The notes beneath the pieces were generated by a model. That model searched no databases, had not been told where the DNA came from, and was given only the letters and a program-made list of their open reading frames with translations. The translations under genes were made by a program, and so were the position numbers. From the IMG/VR virus record IMGVR_UViG_3300037558_000788, positions 1-59,828 of that record: a DNA stretch of 59,828 nucleotides; one strand, written 5' to 3'. Below, piece after piece: positions 49,231 to 57,296 of this stretch; positions within the stretch are counted from its first letter, which is position 1; each line of letters begins with the position of its first letter. This DNA comes from a virus.

Positions 49231-51432
49231 TTAAATTATATTGAGAATAGCAGACCCTGATCCTGATGGGTCTAAAGAAAGTCGGGGCTTGGCGGCTCCT
49301 CTGGCGGCGTCTAGCTCCTCGTCCAGAAGCTTTTGACAGATCGTCCAGTGGTATTGAGCGCGTTCTAAATCAGCGTTGTCCTCCGCTAACATCCCTAAAA
49401 GGCCGTGTTTAATAGCGTTTAGGTTGCCTAGATAGATTAGATCGTCTTGAACAAGGACAGGCTCCCACGCCCGCTTGAGTAGAAGCTTAATGTTCTTAAC
49501 CTCAGCGGACGGATTACTAAACCGGAATCGACGGTAGCGGGCTACACCGTCGCCTTTGACTACGGCTAGTGTTGTGGTTGAGGCGGTGGTTGAAGAAGTG
49601 CTTGAGGGGAACCCCATCTTCATGACGTAATTTGCTCTCTGAGGAGCCATGTAGATTGAGTTGCCCTCAGTTATACCGTAAGAATACCAAGAATGAGTAG
49701 AAATGTTGGTTTTAGCACCTGATCCAGCAAGATCTGAAGAGATCTCTTTATACCCTATTTGATCTGTTTCTGGGTCTATCCAAAAGATATAAGGTATCTC
49801 ATAAGGGACTGAGTAGACAAGACCGTCTGGGCCTAATACGGATGAGAAAGATTTATGCTTGTAAACGTCTACCCCACTGTATGTTGCTTTATAAATCCGT
49901 AAAGCAGACGGGAGGGGGATCTCAACCGCTGAATCATCAGAAGTATCGATCTTAAGGATCGCGTTACCGTGCCTTGGGAAACAATAAATACATCCGGTTG
50001 ATGGGATGAATGTCCCGCCGGAATATTTATTGAAATAGGCAGCATGAAGTATAAGGTTGCTGTTAGTTATGGCAAAGACCTCTGATCCCGTAATATAAGG
50101 CTCATTGCCTGTCAGAAGATCGTTACCTAACACAACCCCGTCGTTTGATGGGTTAACGATAGCTATACGATCTGCTCCGTATGGTGTAAGGTAGATTTTA
50201 CCGTTTGCTGCTTTCGTAGCCCCAAAGAAAGAGTCATATATCCACTTTTTATCGTTAGGTAATTCCGTTTGCCAGTGGTTTGCCGAGTTACTTGTATTAT
50301 TAGGAGAACTATTACGAACGTCATACATCCCCCCAGTTCGGGAAGGGGAAAATGAAATTAGCGTTTGTGCCGATGTAGTGAAGTTAAACTTAGAGATGAA
50401 AGGATCGGAGTAATTACCTACATTCCTAGAGTAAATACTACCATATATATGGCCATTAGCTTCAGCTCCTCCTCGTATGTTCGTGTGGGTTAGATTGCCA
50501 GAAGAGGGTAGATAATTAATAGAAGGTGTATCCGTTACTTCTAAGTAATTTGTATTCCCACTGGGGTGGGCATATATTTTACCATTACTAGCAGTTAAAG
50601 AATCTACATACTTTTGGGTACTACCACCCGCTACGGTAGATTGTCCTGTCGTCGAGGTTGTATCATTTGACGGGTCGATAATTAGGACTTCATCTTCTTG
50701 ATAAGGAGTAGCGTAAAGCTTATTACCAGCTTTCGCGATACCGCGCCACTTTAAATTAGTAGCTCCAGTGTCGCTGGGGGCTACTAAATCACTACCAATC
50801 AACTCAAAAGTAAATTGTGAGCCACTACTTACGCTACACGCTACAGCCGAGACCTTAACTTCTTCGGAAACGTCAGCAAAACTAACAGACTTGATACTGA
50901 CAACTTTTTCGGTAAAAGTAGACAAAGAGGCCGTCCCATTTAGGTCAAACGTGTGGCTCTCAACATCGTCCTCACCGACCGCAAAATCAGTTTCTTCTCC
51001 GTAAACGACTGTGACCGAACCAGTAGTAGGTAAAGTCGTTTTTGGCGCGATTGGCTCGACTGTGATATAGTAGATATCAGTAGCTGCTTTATGAGTTAAA
51101 TCCTCTTTAGCCTCGTGGAAACCATCGTCCACAACACCGAAAATAGGTGCTGGGCCTGATTTTGCGTAGCCCCCGATCCGGTAGTCATGCCACTGAGAGC
51201 GGGCCTGAACCGGAGAATCCTGTAGCATAGCCCCTAAAAGGCTCTCGGAATGCTCTGGCAACGCGAAATAATCGTTCGTAGTATCAATAGACCAGTCGTA
51301 GAGTAGATCCTTCCACATCCCCATCCCATACAGGCGGGGCATGACTAGATTCAGCTTGGCTACAAGATCTTCGTCAGGCCGGACGTATTCAGACAAGGCT
51401 TTAGTTACGGCCTTTACGGTCAAAGCTGGCAT
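49231..51432 (-). CDS. Tail protein with an inserted beta-propeller
   Basis: A 733-residue protein. N-terminal part (1-210): MPALTVKAVTKALSEYVRPD, and an Ig-like domain near 140-200 (GSVTVVYGEETDFAV). C-terminal part (625-733): a YRRFRFSNPS segment, a NAIKHGLLGMLAEDNADLER helix pair, and a DEELDAARGAAKPRLSLDPS end. These two parts match the contiguous two-part pattern of a structural-protein family of N4-gp56-type phages. Between them sits a roughly 400-residue beta-propeller (repeats like NGKIYAHPSGNT, IYGSIYSRNVG, GKIYLTPYGADRI, IYCFPRHGNAI and GLVYSVPYEI). It has its own promoter. Confidence 0.72.
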   Translation of the reverse strand: MPALTVKAVTKALSEYVRPDEDLVAKLNLVMPRLYGMGMWKDLLYDWSIDTTNDYFALPEHSESLLGAMLQDSPVQARSQWHDYRIGGYAKSGPAPIFGVVDDGFHEAKEDLTHKAATDIYYITVEPIAPKTTLPTTGSVTVVYGEETDFAVGEDDVESHTFDLNGTASLSTFTEKVVSIKSVSFADVSEEVKVSAVACSVSSGSQFTFELIGSDLVAPSDTGATNLKWRGIAKAGNKLYATPYQEDEVLIIDPSNDTTSTTGQSTVAGGSTQKYVDSLTASNGKIYAHPSGNTNYLEVTDTPSINYLPSSGNLTHTNIRGGAEANGHIYGSIYSRNVGNYSDPFISKFNFTTSAQTLISFSPSRTGGMYDVRNSSPNNTSNSANHWQTELPNDKKWIYDSFFGATKAANGKIYLTPYGADRIAIVNPSNDGVVLGNDLLTGNEPYITGSEVFAITNSNLILHAAYFNKYSGGTFIPSTGCIYCFPRHGNAILKIDTSDDSAVEIPLPSALRIYKATYSGVDVYKHKSFSSVLGPDGLVYSVPYEIPYIFWIDPETDQIGYKEISSDLAGSGAKTNISTHSWYSYGITEGNSIYMAPQRANYVMKMGFPSSTSSTTASTTTLAVVKGDGVARYRRFRFSNPSAEVKNIKLLLKRAWEPVLVQDDLIYLGNLNAIKHGLLGMLAEDNADLERAQYHWTICQKLLDEELDAARGAAKPRLSLDPSGSGSAILNII

Positions 51433-51438
51433 GCGATA

Positions 51439-51467
51439 ACTTTACAATTAGGGTAACACAAAGTCAA
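51439..51467 (-). promoter_or_regulatory. Sigma70-like promoter, propeller tail gene
   Basis: Minus strand: TTGACT (51467-51462), 17-base spacer, TAAAGT (51444-51439), then 6 bases to the ATG at 51432. The predicted start is exactly the A of the ATG, a leaderless transcript. Confidence 0.6.
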
Positions 51468-51522
51468 TCACTGAGAAATAGGATATTTCGCGGCTTTCCA
51501 TAGCAGTTCATTGACTAAATAC

Positions 51523-52095
51523 TTAGGGGTAAATGATTTTCTTCCCGAGGCTAATCGGATTATTCCATTCGTTATCACTACTCTCTCGGTCGCCTACCTG
51601 CCAAAAGTTATAGCCGGAGACGAAGATGCTCTGGATATACCCTTGTCCGGCTGTCCAGTGGATTCGATGGTCAACTGACAACTGCACCATGTTGACAGGC
51701 GACACTATATCCAAGTGAAGGTGGAGGAGGATAGCCGCTGACTCCGGTGTTACCACGTATGCGTGTGTGTCTCGGCTTTCACTGAAGAACATGACCTGAT
51801 CACCTTTCGTTGCATCTACGAGAGGCTGAAGTCCCGAAGTCGTTACCTGTTCCTCACACTGGACATCGTCCTCAAAAATTAGAACATTCTGCTGAAGTCT
51901 TACTGCTTCGAGCCAGCACTTGGCGTGGGAAGCGCGGCAACACATATCGCCAAGGCATTCATAATAGTCAGAGACTACAGCATTATCCGCCTTATCAACA
52001 CAGAGATACTCGTAATCGAGATGCTTGCCCACGCCTTCCTCAAACTGTTTCTTGCGGTCGAGTCGAGACTCTCGGTGTATGCAAATAATCCTCAT
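51523..52095 (-). CDS. GT25-like glycosyltransferase (short)
   Basis: A 190-residue protein. MRIICIHRESRLDRKKQFEE (N-terminal nucleotide-sugar fold), CCRASHAKCWLEAVRLQQ, and VLIFEDDVQCEE with the E-D-D motif fit the GT25/LPS-glycosyltransferase family. It is shorter than its neighbour, and SRDTHAYVVTPESAAILL is shared by both in pattern. The donor and acceptor are unknown; decoration of virion proteins is one option. Confidence 0.65.
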   Translation of the reverse strand: MRIICIHRESRLDRKKQFEEGVGKHLDYEYLCVDKADNAVVSDYYECLGDMCCRASHAKCWLEAVRLQQNVLIFEDDVQCEEQVTTSGLQPLVDATKGDQVMFFSESRDTHAYVVTPESAAILLHLHLDIVSPVNMVQLSVDHRIHWTAGQGYIQSIFVSGYNFWQVGDRESSDNEWNNPISLGKKIIYP

Positions 52096-52147
52096 CGTCT
52101 AAATATCTTTATAAAAGTGGCGGTCATTTGTCCACTCTCCATTTTAA

Positions 52148-52819
52148 CTACCAAAAATTTATTTCGTGTGTCTTCCCGTTGATGTTAGATGCACCAGCTC
52201 GCTGGCCTACGACCCACTCTTTTGGGCAATAAACGGGCCAATCCTTGCGTCGGTGGGCTAATTCAAGCTGGTGGTCGATGTGCTTGTTCGTGTTACGGTA
52301 GTCCGTCGCATATGATATATGGCGGTAAAACGACGTGAAAGTAGACTGATTAACGGCGTAGGCGTGCGTCCTGTTTACAGAATTACCAACAATCACATTA
52401 GGGGACTCGGTTTTAGTCGGATCACGGCGATGTTGACCGCCTAAATAAATCTGCCCCCAATCCTCCGGCACGTCTTCCATTAACTCATTGATCTTCTCTA
52501 AAGAGTCTTCCTTAAATATCACGTCGTCTTCTAATACCAATACGTTGTTCAAAGACATATTGTAGCGGTCATCTCTAGTATGGATGACATCCTCCAGAAT
52601 CCTTTGGTGTGAACGCAAACACCCCCACGCTCCTCTGCCAGAACCCCAGTCAGCCGGACAGGTTGTCCAGTCGCCTATAATAGCAGGATAATAGTGGACC
52701 TTGTCGTTGTCCGCCATTCTAGTCTCTTCAAGATGCTTCTTCGTCTCTTCAAGACGATCCGGTCTATGGGCGCAGTTGATCACGTAAACGCGGTCAAACC
52801 AGTCAGTTAGGTTCTTCAT
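52148..52819 (-). CDS. GT25-like glycosyltransferase
   Basis: A 223-residue protein. VYVINCAHRPDRLEETKKHL, GAWGCLRSHQRILEDVIHTR, VLVLEDDVIFKEDSLEKI (D-x-D type LEDD motif) and RTHAYAVNQSTFTSFYRHI are hallmarks of GT25 (LPS/procollagen-type galactosyltransferases). It overlaps the Ser-rich protein gene (ATGA). It may add sugar to Ser residues of the neighbouring Ser-rich tail protein. Confidence 0.75.
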   Translation of the reverse strand: MKNLTDWFDRVYVINCAHRPDRLEETKKHLEETRMADNDKVHYYPAIIGDWTTCPADWGSGRGAWGCLRSHQRILEDVIHTRDDRYNMSLNNVLVLEDDVIFKEDSLEKINELMEDVPEDWGQIYLGGQHRRDPTKTESPNVIVGNSVNRTHAYAVNQSTFTSFYRHISYATDYRNTNKHIDHQLELAHRRKDWPVYCPKEWVVGQRAGASNINGKTHEINFW

Positions 52820-53310
52820 GGGTTTCCGTCTCCTTCAGATACTGAGGATGAACTTTTTGATGATCCTGAAGAGCTAGAGCTAGAGTCTGAAGAGCTAGAG
52901 GCTGAAGAACTAGAACTAGAGGCTGAAGAGCTAGAGGCTGAAGAACTAGAACTAGAGGCTGATGCAGAGCTAGAACTAGAGGATGATGCAGAGCTAGAAC
53001 TAGCAGGACTACAAGGGGAATCATGAACGGTAACCTCTATGGTTACAGTAGATGAAGTAGACGAAGACGAAGAAGAATTACTGCTTGTATAGGTTCCCGA
53101 AGCATCATTTTCACTGGAACCTCCCTCCCATTGCTGGAAAAACACATCGAGTATTATCCATTCCGAACTACCGTTCCAATAAAGGGTATAAGACGCAGCA
53201 GCAGTATAGTATTGAACGCTGTCGTCCCAATACAAGTCAATGGGGTCTCCACTCACCCCATCGTCAGTGACGACAAGCCGCGCCCTACACTTTCCGTTTG
53301 GTGCCGCCAT
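52816..53310 (-). CDS. Ser-rich tail-region protein
   Basis: A 164-residue protein. Residues 1-80 form a compact beta domain (RARLVVTDDGVSGDPIDLYW and TLYWNGSSEWIILDVFFQQW). Residues 88-164 are almost only Ser with Ala spacers, built from TCT, AGT/AGC, TCA and GCC codons in hexamer repeats. It ends EGDGNP. The beta domain is likely virion-bound and the Ser arm an extended, possibly glycosylated, linker. It is coupled to the adjacent GT25 gene. Confidence 0.65.
   Translation of the reverse strand: MAAPNGKCRARLVVTDDGVSGDPIDLYWDDSVQYYTAAASYTLYWNGSSEWIILDVFFQQWEGGSSENDASGTYTSSNSSSSSSTSSTVTIEVTVHDSPCSPASSSSASSSSSSSASASSSSSSASSSSASSSSSSASSSSDSSSSSSGSSKSSSSVSEGDGNP
52863..53006. repeat. TCTAGY/TCAGCC hexamer repeats encoding Ser/Ala
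   Basis: Imperfect hexamer units on the minus strand that give alternating serine codons with Ala interruptions. It is the same TCTAGY building block as at 41284-41406, 11 kb away. Confidence 0.75.
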
Positions 53311-54363
53311 TTATTCTCTTGGGTAAGCTGAGTTAATAAAGTTCTCGTTAGCTATGAACTGCTCTTTACTACGCTCAGGCATATCAAACCCTCTAAAGCC
53401 TTTACGGGTTCCGGTCAGTTTCAAAGTTACTTTAGAAGGCCGTAAAAAAGATAAAGGCCACGCCGAAAGAATCACGTTGTTCTTCTCAACTACCGCACCA
53501 ACTGATCCAGCCTTGTCGCCGGATATTCCTGTAACAGCCATCGAGTCCGGTTCACACACTGCCAAGAACCTGTCATCGATTCGGGCTACTGTATTGGCTC
53601 CTTCTAACGGCACATCCCTCATCACGAACTCAAAGAGAACCTCATTGGATTCCATCGTGAACAACGCACCGTATCCTTTGTCGTGCCAGTCCATAGGCAC
53701 AATAGCGGTAGACTTATCTGATCCTGAAGTAGAAGTAGAAGAAGAGGAAGTAGAAGAATCTTCCTGAACACCAAAAGCTGTTAACCAGTAAACGTCAGTG
53801 GATATGTTTTGGTCTAGGTTTTCTATCTCATAACCAACGTCTTCCGAAGCTCCTACCCCTTTAGGGGCTACATAACCAATCTTAACGTAGAACTTACCGC
53901 CGTTGTCATTAGGTAAATTTTGTTGTGGGGGAGGATCGCCATTCCCATCATCCCCTCTAATATCACATAAAGTTACTCCGCCCGACGAATTAGTTTCCCA
54001 ATACAGGTAAACATTCCCACGAAAGTCTAGTGTGTAGAACTTGTATCGGTTCTCAGAAGCAGCAAGGTTAGACGGAATGACGATTTGCGGATTAGATACA
54101 CCAGTCTGAGATACTAACCCATCCGTATTAAACACCATCCGATTGATCTGATGGACCAGAACACCGAAGTAGATGTGGATCTTATCGTCAGGAGCAGGCC
54201 GCAAGGCAAACGGATACGGCTTGTAAGCTGGATCTTCAGGACTTACACTCCCAGTCGTTGTGTCGTAGTTGTCATCAAAATCACCCGTAAAGTCACGCGG
54301 ACCTTCAGGCGCACCCTCTAACGGTATCGGTAGAGGAATATCAGAACTGTCTTCGGGCTTCAT
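53311..54363 (-). CDS. Tail-region structural protein
   Basis: A 350-residue protein; start MKPEDSSDIPLPIPLEGAPE at 54363 (ATGA overlap with the upstream stop). N-terminal acidic, Pro-rich part; then beta-rich domains (YKFYTLDFRGNVYLYWETNS, NGGKFYVKIGYVAP). A Ser/Thr stretch near 220 is similar to those of the neighbouring Ser-rich proteins. The C-terminal part is beta-rich with VTLKLTGTRKGFRGFDMPER. Likely tail or fibre-anchor protein; no family recognised. Confidence 0.6.
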   Translation of the reverse strand: MKPEDSSDIPLPIPLEGAPEGPRDFTGDFDDNYDTTTGSVSPEDPAYKPYPFALRPAPDDKIHIYFGVLVHQINRMVFNTDGLVSQTGVSNPQIVIPSNLAASENRYKFYTLDFRGNVYLYWETNSSGGVTLCDIRGDDGNGDPPPQQNLPNDNGGKFYVKIGYVAPKGVGASEDVGYEIENLDQNISTDVYWLTAFGVQEDSSTSSSSTSTSGSDKSTAIVPMDWHDKGYGALFTMESNEVLFEFVMRDVPLEGANTVARIDDRFLAVCEPDSMAVTGISGDKAGSVGAVVEKNNVILSAWPLSFLRPSKVTLKLTGTRKGFRGFDMPERSKEQFIANENFINSAYPRE

Positions 54364-56588
54364 GATGGAGGATAAACAGTTACTGTCTCCATGAGCCAAC
54401 CGCCCCTAAATGGTTTAACTTCTGAAGATATGATGTGCGGCTCCCATGTCGTTACGTTGGTTGCGTTCTTGTTATAGACCGCACCTGTGTTATTCCAAGT
54501 CTCGTCACTATTAATACTTACAGTAAAGTTAACAGCCTCATGCAACGTGGGCGGGATCGACAAGGTAAATAATGGGTTCTGTATAGAGATCGGCTCTGGT
54601 GCTGGCTTCTCACCTGCCTCTAAACCAACTGGTTGAGTCGTAGACCAACTAATGTCAACTACTGCTTTACACGGCCCTCTGAAAGAGCCTTTTGAGTAGA
54701 GAACTCTAGGATAAGTTCTAGCACCACCGGACCTCAAGTTCCATACATCAAACTGAACGTCTTGTAAAATGGGTGGGAAAGCGTAGTTAACTACGGTCTC
54801 GTAACTAAGCCTCGCGCACTCTCCTACAGGGTATGCTGCTTCCTCGGGCCTGTAACTAGTATAACCAAAACTCAAATCAATAGGAGAAAGCTGGTAGCTA
54901 TCGCTGAAGTAATCCGCGATGTTTGTATCGGCTGCTGCTACTGCGGCATACTCAACGTCAACATCTTTTATTAGTTCGTTAGCGTCTCTAAAATGTGAGG
55001 GAGCGCCGAGAAATTCAACGGAAGAAGACGTTTGAGAAGTACTTCCTTTAAACGTCCCTAATAAAACACATTCACCACCTAAAACCATCACTACAGGGCT
55101 TCCTGAGTCTAGATTAGTACTTTCTTTCCAACTAGAATAAGTTGAGCTGGGAGGAGATATTTCTAGTGTTGCGGAAGTTGTTGCCGCGTAGACCTCGATC
55201 TCTGGATTTTCGTAATTAAAATCTTGAAATTTAACTTCAGATAACTGAGCTATATTTGCCTTTTTCTCTCTATCCGTATTGAAAATTAAAACTTCTGGAG
55301 AACCGTATGTCCATGTCGTAGGAGTAGGGTTGCTGTTAAAGTTTGATGGGTTAAAGAATTGATAGCTATCTTTTGGAAGAACTTTGATAGGCTCGACCGA
55401 CTTCGGTAGATCCCTATTAAGTAACGCGACCCCCATATCATTTCCTGCGTGCAGTTTAACACGAATTACAGTGCGTTCGTAAACTATATTGTTTCGGTCT
55501 ACAAAAAAGACGACATCTTTTGCTGATAGGGGGGATTGCTTAGAAAAATAGACATGTCTTGGAGTGACTAACACTCCGCCGCGTTTATCGCTCTCAGTAT
55601 CGTTATAGACTATAGGGTTTCCTGAAGCCCCTGTCCCACTCTGATACCGGCGTAACCTAGCCACAAAGCCAGTAATCCCAGTAAGGTCGTGCGCCCAACA
55701 ACTTGAGTTTCTCACTGCTACGTAACCTACAAGATTGCTCCCTGACATATTGGCAGTGATCGAAGTAAAGAAAGTTCGGTCTGATGACGCACTATGCCCG
55801 CTAATTGCACTAGCTATAGAAGCACTCGCTTCATCTTGTAGTTTTAACCGTCCGTCTTCGCCCGAAGTTGGACACTTAACAACCTCCTGCTCAGTAACGG
55901 CAAACCAGTTATCAGACAACTGCTGAACAGTGCGGATCGTGCCGGAGTGCATGCCCCAGTAGGCGTTGTCAGAATTTAAGTCCTCAATCTCGTCTGATGC
56001 TCCGGTTGGAGTCTCTCCTCGATAATAAAGGGTCTGCTTAGTCTCGTTCGTCGTCTTGAAGAACTCATCAAAGTCTAAACGGGACAACGGAACCTTCTTC
56101 ACGTAGACCCGTTGCTCAACAACATACAGGCCGTTTAGAATCTTGTCGTTTAGAGGAATCTGCTTACGCTCCGCCAGAACGTGTGTGCCACTGAACTTGC
56201 CTGTTGGAGTATCAGGCATCGTCGCCCCCATTGCGGGAACGGTAGAACTAAACTCACTACGGCGGATTACGTAATCACGCGAAACAGCGTCAAACTTAGT
56301 GCCGCCAATATCAGCCTCACTATAGGACCAGTTGTCGTTATCTTGCTCTAGCTGGTCAGCCGCGTAGTAGTAACGGTAGTAACGGTTTTGTCTTTGATCG
56401 TCCGCCGCTTCGACGTGAACCAGTCGGTGGTTTGGCCACTTTTTGTAGTCGGGGTGGCTAGACCCGTATTTAGGAACATCAGACCCAACCCTCTCCGCAT
56501 CAACGGTTTCAAAGAAAAGGATGTCGTTAACATTCGGTGTAGGAAATGTAACGACTGACTGTCGTTGCGGGGAGGGATTAAGGGCCAT
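54360..56588 (-). CDS. Tail protein with a trypsin-like domain (His apparently lost)
   Basis: A 742-residue protein. Residues about 330-520 show S1 peptidase landmarks: GGVLVTPRHVYF (strand and loop at 337-348), NDMGVALLNRDLP with Asp384 and LDSGSPVVMVLGGECVLLGT with Ser495. At the catalytic His place (P-R-H-V-x-x-A-A-H pattern) there is Gln351, so the domain may be inactive or a different His is used. The rest is beta-rich (KVPLSRLDFDEFFK, GSPEVLIFNTDREK, FTVSINSDETWNNTG). A virion protein with structural or cleavage role. Confidence 0.6.
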   Translation of the reverse strand: MALNPSPQRQSVVTFPTPNVNDILFFETVDAERVGSDVPKYGSSHPDYKKWPNHRLVHVEAADDQRQNRYYRYYYAADQLEQDNDNWSYSEADIGGTKFDAVSRDYVIRRSEFSSTVPAMGATMPDTPTGKFSGTHVLAERKQIPLNDKILNGLYVVEQRVYVKKVPLSRLDFDEFFKTTNETKQTLYYRGETPTGASDEIEDLNSDNAYWGMHSGTIRTVQQLSDNWFAVTEQEVVKCPTSGEDGRLKLQDEASASIASAISGHSASSDRTFFTSITANMSGSNLVGYVAVRNSSCWAHDLTGITGFVARLRRYQSGTGASGNPIVYNDTESDKRGGVLVTPRHVYFSKQSPLSAKDVVFFVDRNNIVYERTVIRVKLHAGNDMGVALLNRDLPKSVEPIKVLPKDSYQFFNPSNFNSNPTPTTWTYGSPEVLIFNTDREKKANIAQLSEVKFQDFNYENPEIEVYAATTSATLEISPPSSTYSSWKESTNLDSGSPVVMVLGGECVLLGTFKGSTSQTSSSVEFLGAPSHFRDANELIKDVDVEYAAVAAADTNIADYFSDSYQLSPIDLSFGYTSYRPEEAAYPVGECARLSYETVVNYAFPPILQDVQFDVWNLRSGGARTYPRVLYSKGSFRGPCKAVVDISWSTTQPVGLEAGEKPAPEPISIQNPLFTLSIPPTLHEAVNFTVSINSDETWNNTGAVYNKNATNVTTWEPHIISSEVKPFRGGWLMETVTVYPPS

Positions 56589-56602
56589 GATGTGATTAGG
56601 TT

Positions 56603-56817
56603 TTAGGCTTCTCCGCCTTCACCCTCACCTTCTTCAGCAGCTTCTTCTTGCAGAGAGGCTCCAGCTTCTTGGAGCTTCTTTGTAAGGTGAACAGCGGCTT
56701 CAGCTACTTGAAGACCTGCGGCTTTCGTCGCGAGGTCGATCAACTTGATGAGTGCGTTGGCTTCGTTAGCGTTTAATGTAAGTTCAATATTTTCGTCCAT
56801 ACGGACGAAGGTTTGCA

Positions 56818-56818
<1 letters not shown>
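56603..56818 (-). CDS. Small acidic-tailed helical protein
   Basis: A 71-residue protein; MQTFVRMDENIELTLNANEA, two helices (ALIKLIDLATKAAGLQVAEA and VHLTKKLQEAGASL), then an acidic Gly/Glu tail. Its ATG overlaps the upstream stop (TAATG). It may be a chaperone-like protein for tail assembly. Function unknown. Confidence 0.6.
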
Positions 56819-57258
<440 letters not shown>

Positions 57259-57296
57259 AGTTTTGTTTGGTTTGGTTAAAAAAATTGTTTAATATA

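Noticed and set aside
40254-51432. Diversity-generating retroelement targeting the propellers
   Set aside because: No reverse transcriptase gene and no template/variable repeat pair were found in the window.
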